From positions 1 to 17,894 of the forward strand of contig JAUWWP010000018.1 in the NCBI GenBank assembly GCA_030616835.1: a stretch of 17,894 nt of DNA, in the 5' to 3' direction. This DNA comes from Deltaproteobacteria bacterium. Lineage in GTDB: Bacteria > Desulfobacterota > G020345765. Below, piece after piece: positions 13,859 to 17,894 of this stretch; position 1 is the stretch's first letter; each line of letters opens with the position of its first letter. The translations under genes were made by a program, and so were the position numbers. The notes under the pieces are model-generated. The model had not been told where the DNA came from. It did no database searches and saw only the letters and a program-made list of their open reading frames with translations.

Positions 13859-13897
13859 AGTTAAAAGATAGTTTCAAAAAATCTCCGAAGTATGTTA

Positions 13898-13925
13898 GTA
13901 GGGGCAATTCATGAATTGCCCCTAC
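13898..13925. repeat. Perfect 28-bp palindrome of the GTAGGGGC family
   Basis: GTAGGGGCAATTCA (13898-13911) is followed immediately by its exact reverse complement (13912-13925), with no spacer. It lies in the 13859-14029 gap between the response regulator and valS genes, where nothing else is visible. Related palindromes with the same outer GTAGGGGC but different cores occur at 15640, 17110 and 17606. Confidence 0.85.
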
Positions 13926-14029
13926 AATCCTTCACAGATCCAAAGATTATATGATTCATAGAGATTCTACCTGATTTGTGCCTTAAGCATAATTTGGGAT
14001 AATATTTCCTGGCAAGCCTGAAGGAAGGT

Positions 14030-15352
14030 CTATTTTTTATCTTGGAACTTTTTGATCTCTTCTTGGATAAGGGTCTCGGCCAAGTCAGGGACCACCTCCC
14101 AAACGATCTTTTCAACTGTCTCTCTCACGAGCTCCTTGATGATCTTATCGGCCAGCTCAGGGAGTGCCCCCCGAACGACCTTTTCGATAGTAGTTAGATC
14201 CGCACCCGGTATTTCTTCCCGGTATTGCTCCGGGGCTTCAAATTCACTAACCTCCTGGGCCTCTTCGTAGCTTGGGCTGACATCAGTAGCATTCTCCAAA
14301 GGAACTTCGGTTTCCAATCCTATTCCTTTTTCCGCTCCTACTTCCTCTCCAGAGATTGTTTCCTCATCGAACTCTGTATAGAGTTCCTCACCTTCCGTGC
14401 TCTCGGGCTCGGTAACCGCAGAGACTTCTTCTGGTGGTGCAGTTGAAATGGGGACAGCCTCAGTAAGCTTCTCGGCTGAATTAATCTCGGAAATTTCTTC
14501 TGCAATCTCCGGAGATGTCTCTCCCTCAAGGGGAACTCCCTCGGCCAGCTCTTCACCCCAGAGGTCCTCTTCCACTTCTTCTTCGGAAGGAGAGATACTT
14601 TTCCAATCTGGCTTTTCAAGGGATTCCTCTGCTTTAAACATTTCTGAAGAATCCACCAACTCCTCGAATTCCTCCATATTCCATTCCTCTTCTGAAGGAG
14701 CTTCAGCAGCAGGGACCTCTAAGGAAGGCTCGGTCAGGACCCCCTCTTCAGGTTTAGCTTCAAGGACTTCAAAATCCTCCAAGTGCTCTTCAGCCGCGGG
14801 TTTAGCTTCAACTGGAGGGGGGGCTGCCGGCCTGGGAGGGGGAGCTGCCGGCCTGGGAGGAGGAGCTGCCGGCCTGGGAGGGGGAGCTGCCGGCCTGGGA
14901 GGGGGAGCTGCCGGCCTGGGAGGAGGAGCTGCTGGCCTGGGAGGAGGAGCTGCCGGCCTGGGAGGAGGAGCTGCCGGCTTTTTTTGCTCGCTGATCAATT
15001 GATTAACCTTATCTATTAGAGTCTGGGACTCAAAGGGCTTGGTAATATAACCGTTTGCTCCGACTTGAATACTTCTCTGCTCGTCAAAGGTTTCGAAGGT
15101 TCCGGTTAAGAGTAAGACCGGAATGTCTTTAAGCTGGGGATCCTTCTTCACAATTTCGCAAACTTCATAGCCATCTTTCCCCGGCATCACAACATCAGCC
15201 ATAATTAGATCGGGGTTTAGCTCTTGAGCCTTTTGGATAGCTTCATCACCGTTGCTAACCGTGGTAATGGTATAATCTTCATTAGCAAAGGTAATGGCAA
15301 TAACCTTTTGAATAGTGATGCTATCATCGGCTAAAAGAAGCTTTTTAGGCAT
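14030..15352 (-). CDS. RomR-like response regulator: receiver, proline repeat linker, acidic region, helical tail
   Basis: Residues 1-122 are a complete CheY-like receiver: acidic pair D9/D10, phospho-acceptor D53, T83 and K105, with the SITIQKV and MPGKDGYEVCE segments intact. A linker of eight PAAPPPR/V heptads (126-181) and a long Glu-rich, low-complexity stretch (182-385) follow. The tail (386-440) is an amphipathic helix pair with the paired phrases ALPELADKIIKELV and VVPDLAETLIQEEI. There is no DNA-binding or enzymatic output domain, so output is probably by protein interaction. The same layout (receiver, Pro-rich linker, Glu-rich C-terminus, ~420 aa) defines RomR, the MglA polarity factor of Myxococcus. 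AAAGGAGG precedes the ATG. Confidence 0.85.
   Translation of the reverse strand: MPKKLLLADDSITIQKVIAITFANEDYTITTVSNGDEAIQKAQELNPDLIMADVVMPGKDGYEVCEIVKKDPQLKDIPVLLLTGTFETFDEQRSIQVGANGYITKPFESQTLIDKVNQLISEQKKPAAPPPRPAAPPPRPAAPPPRPAAPPPRPAAPPPRPAAPPPRPAAPPPRPAAPPPVEAKPAAEEHLEDFEVLEAKPEEGVLTEPSLEVPAAEAPSEEEWNMEEFEELVDSSEMFKAEESLEKPDWKSISPSEEEVEEDLWGEELAEGVPLEGETSPEIAEEISEINSAEKLTEAVPISTAPPEEVSAVTEPESTEGEELYTEFDEETISGEEVGAEKGIGLETEVPLENATDVSPSYEEAQEVSEFEAPEQYREEIPGADLTTIEKVVRGALPELADKIIKELVRETVEKIVWEVVPDLAETLIQEEIKKFQDKK
14810..14977 (-). repeat. Coding tandem repeat, 8 x 21 bp (PAAPPPR)
   Basis: Eight 21-bp units encode PAAPPPR seven times and PAAPPPV once (residues 126-181). Units differ only at a few third positions (GGGAGGGGG versus GGGAGGAGG, one GCTGCTGG), so the array is recently homogenised. 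The unit is a multiple of three, so changes in copy number keep the frame and change linker length. Confidence 0.9.
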
Positions 15353-15570
15353 TTAGAACCTCCTTTAGCTACTGAAATGGCCGGGGCTTAGGTAATTAGA
15401 CAATTCTTTAGGTTAATAAGGAAAAAATTCCTCTCCCTCAACCTTCCCACTGAGAAAATTAGATTTAAAGAACTCTTTGCTTCTCCAATCTTCTTGCTCG
15501 GTGCGCCTTTTGCCTCCTGCTTTAACCCTTCCAGTTATCCTGAATATTATAATCACACCTTATTTTTTAA

Positions 15571-15599
15571 GAAATACCATATAAATACAGAGGTGTCAA
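15571..15599 (-). promoter_or_regulatory. Candidate promoter of the response regulator gene
   Basis: On the minus strand TTGACA (15599-15594) is followed after 17 bp by TATTTC (15576-15571). A perfect TATAAT (15551-15546) lies further downstream but has no good -35 at the right distance. Either would give a 180-220 nt leader. The 15353-15711 gap holds no gene; apart from these boxes, the ribosome-binding site (15360-15367) and the GTAGGGGC-type repeat, I see nothing else. Confidence 0.35.
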
Positions 15600-15639
15600 G
15601 GTTTTTATCCACCTTTCCGCTTTTTAACGCCTCTATGTT

Positions 15640-15665
15640 GTAGGGGCAGACCTCAGTGTCCGCCC
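15640..15665. repeat. Imperfect palindrome of the GTAGGGGC family
   Basis: GTAGGGGCAGAC then CTCA then GTGTCCGCCC forms an 8-bp stem with one mismatch (GGGCAGAC with GTCCGCCC). A further inverted repeat, GATTCGG (15688-15694) with CCGAATC (15707-15713), runs into the stop codon of the DUF362 gene, so repeat DNA abuts that gene's 3' end as well. Confidence 0.55.
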
Positions 15666-15711
15666 GGAAAATCCGCCTAAGGTGAAGGATTCGGGCCGAC
15701 TTATGTCCGAA

Positions 15712-16830
15712 TCATAGATCCACCTTGACGATTTCATATTTCCTGGATCCCAGCCCTATCTGCTCCCCGTAATTGAGCTGGACCTCCCACTCACTATCAG
15801 GGTAGAGCCCTCGGAACTTGTCTCCTCCGGGCTCGCAGCCCTTAGATAGAACAGAATCCTGGTTACCCTCCTGGCGATTCACTAAATCAACCGAGGCCTG
15901 ATCAATTGCAACCGGGTCGGTAGAGGCCAGGATCCCGATATCCCTGACAATAGGGGTATTGCTGCTGCTGAAGCAGTCACAATCAGGAGTTACCTGAATG
16001 ATAAAGTTTAGGAAGGCGGATTTCTTTTCCTTTCCTTTAAGGGCACCGCAGGCATATTCTACGAGCTTTTTCTGAACCTCCTGGGTTTTCGCATCCCAAC
16101 TGAACTTAATGGCCTTTTCCGGACAGACAGTAAGACATTGTCCGCATCCACCACATGTTTTAGGACTGATGTGGGCCTTCTTCTCCGAATCTTGATAAGA
16201 GATTGCTCCGAATGCACACCAGCGGGCACAAGTGCCGCAACCGGTGCAGGCCCGGGAGCTTACCCGGGGAGCAACGGTAGAATGCATATTCAGCTTCCCC
16301 TGACGACTGGCACAGCCCATTCCCAGATTCTTCAGGGCTCCCCCAAATCCTACGAGACCGTGCCCTTTGAAATGGCTGATCCCAATGATAGCATCGCTGT
16401 GGACGATTTCAGATCCTATATTTACTGAGCGGTAGATAGGCTTATTGATTTCTACCTCTACTGCCCCGATCCCCCGAATTCCATCAGCAATGACAATCGG
16501 TGCCCCCACCACCGCATAGTCAAAGCCATGTTCGATAGCGGTCTTGATATGGGAAACCGCATCCCTTCTACTTCCGAGGTAAAGGGTAGAGGTATCAGTA
16601 AGAAAGGGTTTGCCCTGACACTGCTTGACCACCTCCACAATTTTTCTGACAAAGGTAGGGCGGATAAAAGAGCTATTGCCCTTCTCTCCGAAGTGGAGCT
16701 TCAGGGCTACCAGCTCCCCCTTTCGGATCTTTGATTTCAGACTGATCTTTTCCAGGAGCATCCCCAGCTTATCATAAAGATTTAGGGTAAAGGTTGTTTT
16801 TAAATCAGAAAAATAAACCGGTACCGCCAT
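15712..16830 (-). CDS. DUF362 family protein with two [4Fe-4S] ferredoxin motifs
   Basis: The 372-aa protein starts with the DUF362 domain: VALKLHFGEKGNSSFIRP (41-58), LTDTSTLYLGSRRD (77-90), DAIIGISHFKGHGLVGFGGALKNLGMGC (146-173). It then has a bacterial-type double ferredoxin, CTGCGTCARWC (C195, 198, 201, 205) and CGGCGQCLTVCPEKA (C226, 229, 232, 236), and a second DUF362 part with DIGILASTDPVAIDQASVDLV. All eight cluster ligands are present. DUF362 proteins are common in anaerobes, and their reaction is not known; a redox or electron-transfer task is inferred. There is no signal peptide, so it is cytosolic. AAGGAAG precedes the ATG and a strong promoter lies 25-55 bp upstream, so it is probably transcribed alone. 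Confidence 0.93.
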   Translation of the reverse strand: MAVPVYFSDLKTTFTLNLYDKLGMLLEKISLKSKIRKGELVALKLHFGEKGNSSFIRPTFVRKIVEVVKQCQGKPFLTDTSTLYLGSRRDAVSHIKTAIEHGFDYAVVGAPIVIADGIRGIGAVEVEINKPIYRSVNIGSEIVHSDAIIGISHFKGHGLVGFGGALKNLGMGCASRQGKLNMHSTVAPRVSSRACTGCGTCARWCAFGAISYQDSEKKAHISPKTCGGCGQCLTVCPEKAIKFSWDAKTQEVQKKLVEYACGALKGKEKKSAFLNFIIQVTPDCDCFSSSNTPIVRDIGILASTDPVAIDQASVDLVNRQEGNQDSVLSKGCEPGGDKFRGLYPDSEWEVQLNYGEQIGLGSRKYEIVKVDL

Positions 16831-16855
16831 AATGCACTTCCTTGGTAACTAATCA

Positions 16856-16884
16856 ATGATAAGTTATGTTCCAATGATTGTCAA
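16856..16884 (-). promoter_or_regulatory. Sigma70-type promoter of the DUF362 gene
   Basis: On the minus strand a perfect -35 TTGACA (16884-16879) is followed after exactly 17 bp by TATCAT (16861-16856), a 5/6 match to the -10 box. The start point would be near 16849, about 19 nt before the ATG. This is the best-scoring promoter in the window by eye. Confidence 0.65.
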
Positions 16885-16907
16885 ACTCCAGTCCAGTATC
16901 TGGAGTT
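16884..16907. promoter_or_regulatory. Inverted repeat touching the -35 of the DUF362 promoter (possible operator)
   Basis: AACTCCAG (16884-16891) and CTGGAGTT (16900-16907) form a perfect 8-bp inverted repeat with an 8-bp spacer, placed directly upstream of and touching the -35 box. That position suits an activator or repressor site. No second copy was seen, so it is not an obvious member of the dispersed repeat families. Confidence 0.4.
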
Positions 16908-16938
16908 CCCCTGAAAATTCGGTATTGACTCTTTATTC

Positions 16939-17052
16939 CCCTCCCCTGGTGGGAGGGAACTTGCCCCGATGTCCATCGGGGTAAAGGCAGGGGGATAGGC
17001 GGGGCTTTCCAGCCCCGCTATTTAGTTCCCTCTCCCCTGCCTGGGGAGAGGG
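16939..17052. repeat. Cluster of four consecutive hairpins
   Basis: In order: CCCTCCC/GGGAGGG (16939-16957), the palindrome CCCCGATGTCCATCGGGG (16964-16981), GCGGGGCT/AGCCCCGC (16999-17018) and the 10-bp stem CCCTCTCCCC/GGGGAGAGGG (17028-17052). GGGAAC (16955-16960) and GTTCCC (17025-17030) also pair, enclosing the middle two. The second hairpin is the core of the element inside birA. The cluster fills the gap between the divergent DUF362 and DUF2007 genes. Confidence 0.75.
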
Positions 17053-17109
17053 GAAGGGTGAGGGGGAACTTAGATTGTAAAGACCCCCTACAAGCCCCGT
17101 CTATCCAAT

Positions 17110-17126
17110 GTAGGGGCTGCCCCTAC
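17110..17126. repeat. Short GTAGGGGC palindrome
   Basis: GTAGGGGC, a single T, then GCCCCTAC (17110-17126): the minimal member of the GTAGGGGC family, with almost no core between the outer arms. Confidence 0.7.
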
Positions 17127-17165
17127 TTGAAGGATTTCTTGAGGAAACTCCTGGTCCAGTATTGT

Positions 17166-17194
17166 TTGACAGAAATTAAGAATTTTACTATCTT
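17166..17194 (+). promoter_or_regulatory. Candidate promoter of the DUF2007-like gene
   Basis: TTGACA (17166-17171), 17 bp, then TATCTT (17189-17194, 4/6). The expected start point falls at about 17201-17202, which coincides with the ATG chosen for the gene, so the transcript may be leaderless. Confidence 0.45.
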
Positions 17195-17201
17195 TAGAGA
17201 T

Positions 17202-17561
17202 ATGCCATACTGCCCTAAGTGTAGAGCGGAATATCGGCCAGGGATCAGGATTTGTGCCGACTGCAAGGTCAAGTTAATTGCCTTCTTAGAGCCGGAGGAG
17301 GACAACTGGGTCAATTTTAAGGAGATCTATATCAGTTACAATGAGCTGGAGGCCGAGCGGATCAAGGCATTACTGGAGGAGAACTGGATCGATTGTATCG
17401 TCCGCAGTATGAGGATCTCTCCTTATCCTCTCAATATCGGTAACTTTAGCGAGCACCGGATTGCGGTTGACGAAGGGAAACTTCCTGAGGCAATTGAGCT
17501 GATCAGAGAGGCAATCGCTGATGAATATATCTCCCCGAGGGGAAAATTCAAACGCAAATAA
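17202..17561 (+). CDS. Zinc-ribbon protein with DUF2007-type signal-transducing domain
   Basis: From the ATG at 17202 the 119-aa protein begins MPYCPKCRAEYRPGI and has Cys4, Cys7, Cys18 and Cys21, a CxxC...CxxC zinc ribbon. A domain of the DUF2007 type follows: VNFKEIYISYNELEAERIKA (37-56), LLEENWIDCIV (57-67), HRIAVDEGKLPEAIELI (85-101), a ferredoxin-like alpha/beta fold described as a putative signal-transducing domain. The reading frame stays open upstream to an ATG at 17058, but those 48 codons cover the GTAGGGGC palindrome and the TTGACA box and look non-coding, so I choose 17202. It is the only rightward gene in this half and stands alone. The partner and ligand are unknown. Confidence 0.8.
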   Translation: MPYCPKCRAEYRPGIRICADCKVKLIAFLEPEEDNWVNFKEIYISYNELEAERIKALLEENWIDCIVRSMRISPYPLNIGNFSEHRIAVDEGKLPEAIELIREAIADEYISPRGKFKRK

Positions 17562-17606
17562 TGCGTAAACATCCAAATTACTGGTATATTAGCAACTTAA
17601 GTGTAG

Positions 17607-17644
17607 GGGCTTGATTTATCAAGCCCGATCCGCCTGAGGCGGAT
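17607..17644. repeat. Two adjoining perfect palindromes downstream of the DUF2007-like gene
   Basis: GGGCTTGAT/ATCAAGCCC (17607-17626, 2-nt loop) is followed directly by ATCCGCC/GGCGGAT (17628-17644, loop TGA). The first is preceded by GTAG, making it another GTAGGGGC-family member; the second matches the CGCC-GGCGGAT palindromes inside coaX and birA. They could end the upstream transcript, but no T-run follows. Confidence 0.7.
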
Positions 17645-17664
17645 TGTAAGGATGGACACAGTAA

Positions 17665-17894
17665 CCCCCCTTTAATAAAGGGGGGGAGGGGGGATTTTAA
17701 AGAAATAGGGGACATAATTAACAATATCTCCTTTTAAGGGGCGTTGTCCCTATATTCCTGAATCCTTGACTCCTCCTGCTCCACATAGTATTTTTTACGA
17801 AGTACGGGCCCGTCCGACTTTGTGACTAAGTGAAGCTCTGCCCCTGACTCCTTTCCAGGTTAAAGTTCCTTGCATTTTTCTATTTTTTATGCAA
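17665..17894. other. Non-coding right end
   Basis: A G/C-run hairpin, CCCCCCTTTA (17665-17674) with TAAAGGGGGG (17676-17685), is followed by ~200 bp with no supported gene on either strand. The minus strand has a 41-codon open stretch between stops (17737-17859) without a usable start codon. Confidence 0.5.

Noticed and set aside
13859..14029. T-box leader upstream of valS
   Set aside because: The gap is short and contains only a dispersed palindrome; no T-box sequence or specifier stem was visible.
14397..15002. Plus-strand open frame of 201 codons rich in Ser and Gly-Ala repeats
   Set aside because: It is the complement of the proline/acidic repeat region of the response regulator; the repeat keeps all frames open.
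16939..17052. CRISPR array or integron attachment site
   Set aside because: The hairpins differ in sequence, have no constant repeat-spacer period, and no cas or integrase gene is present.
17058..17201. In-frame N-terminal extension of the DUF2007-like gene to an upstream ATG
   Set aside because: The 48 codons cross a palindrome and a promoter-like TTGACA, and the product from 17202 begins with a natural zinc ribbon start (MPYCPKC).
17737..17859. 41-codon open stretch on the minus strand with a protein-like composition (SDGPVLRKKYYVEQEESRI)
   Set aside because: It is closed by stops at both ends and has no ATG, GTG or TTG start. It could be a frameshifted gene remnant but no family is recognisable.

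Overview
The window looks like a chromosomal stretch from an uncultured, probably Gram-negative bacterium of moderate GC. I cannot name the phylum. An MglA-type polarity GTPase, a RomR-like response regulator and an EF-G-like paralogue would fit a deltaproteobacterial/Myxococcota-like or deep candidate-phylum genome. The intergenic regions are crowded with small dispersed palindromes, as in several candidate phyla. No phage, IS transposase, CRISPR array, rRNA or tRNA gene was seen.

Layout. (a) 1-2670 is an accessory-looking, repeat-rich edge: the start of a DUF488 gene (-), a retropepsin-like aspartic protease (-), a RHH/MazF toxin-antitoxin pair (+) with a clear promoter and palindromic operator, and a MogA/MoaB molybdenum-cofactor gene (-). 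Three same-orientation copies of a ~40 bp repeat lie here, and two of them form the 3' ends of the protease and moaB genes. (b) 2675-10925 is a tightly packed minus-strand run, transcribed in the order nadC, PUR-repeat protein, birA, coaX, EF-G-like GTPase, SPOR membrane protein, HEAT-like protein, MglA-like GTPase. Gaps are 4-44 bp, with one ATGA overlap, so it may be one operon. nadC, birA and coaX are NAD, biotin and CoA cofactor genes. The last three genes look like a cell-envelope or cell-polarity module. (c) 11147-13858 is valS (-). (d) 14030-15352 is a receiver-domain protein with a proline repeat linker and a long acidic tail, built like RomR, the MglA partner of Myxococcus. (e) 15712-16830 is a DUF362 ferredoxin-like protein (-) with a good promoter. 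(f) 17202-17561 is a small zinc-ribbon/DUF2007 protein (+). (g) The right end is non-coding and full of hairpins.

The most unusual feature is how the repeats interact with genes. A 105-nt nested palindromic element sits in frame inside birA and adds 35 residues just before the KWPND motif, like the Rickettsia palindromic elements. A second repeat type extends CoaX by about 44 residues, and a third supplies the last residues and stop codons of two unrelated proteins. The second point of interest is the pairing, within 12 kb, of an MglA-like GTPase carrying an extra C-terminal domain, a RomR-like regulator, a SPOR protein and an unnamed HEAT-like protein, which may be a polarity system.
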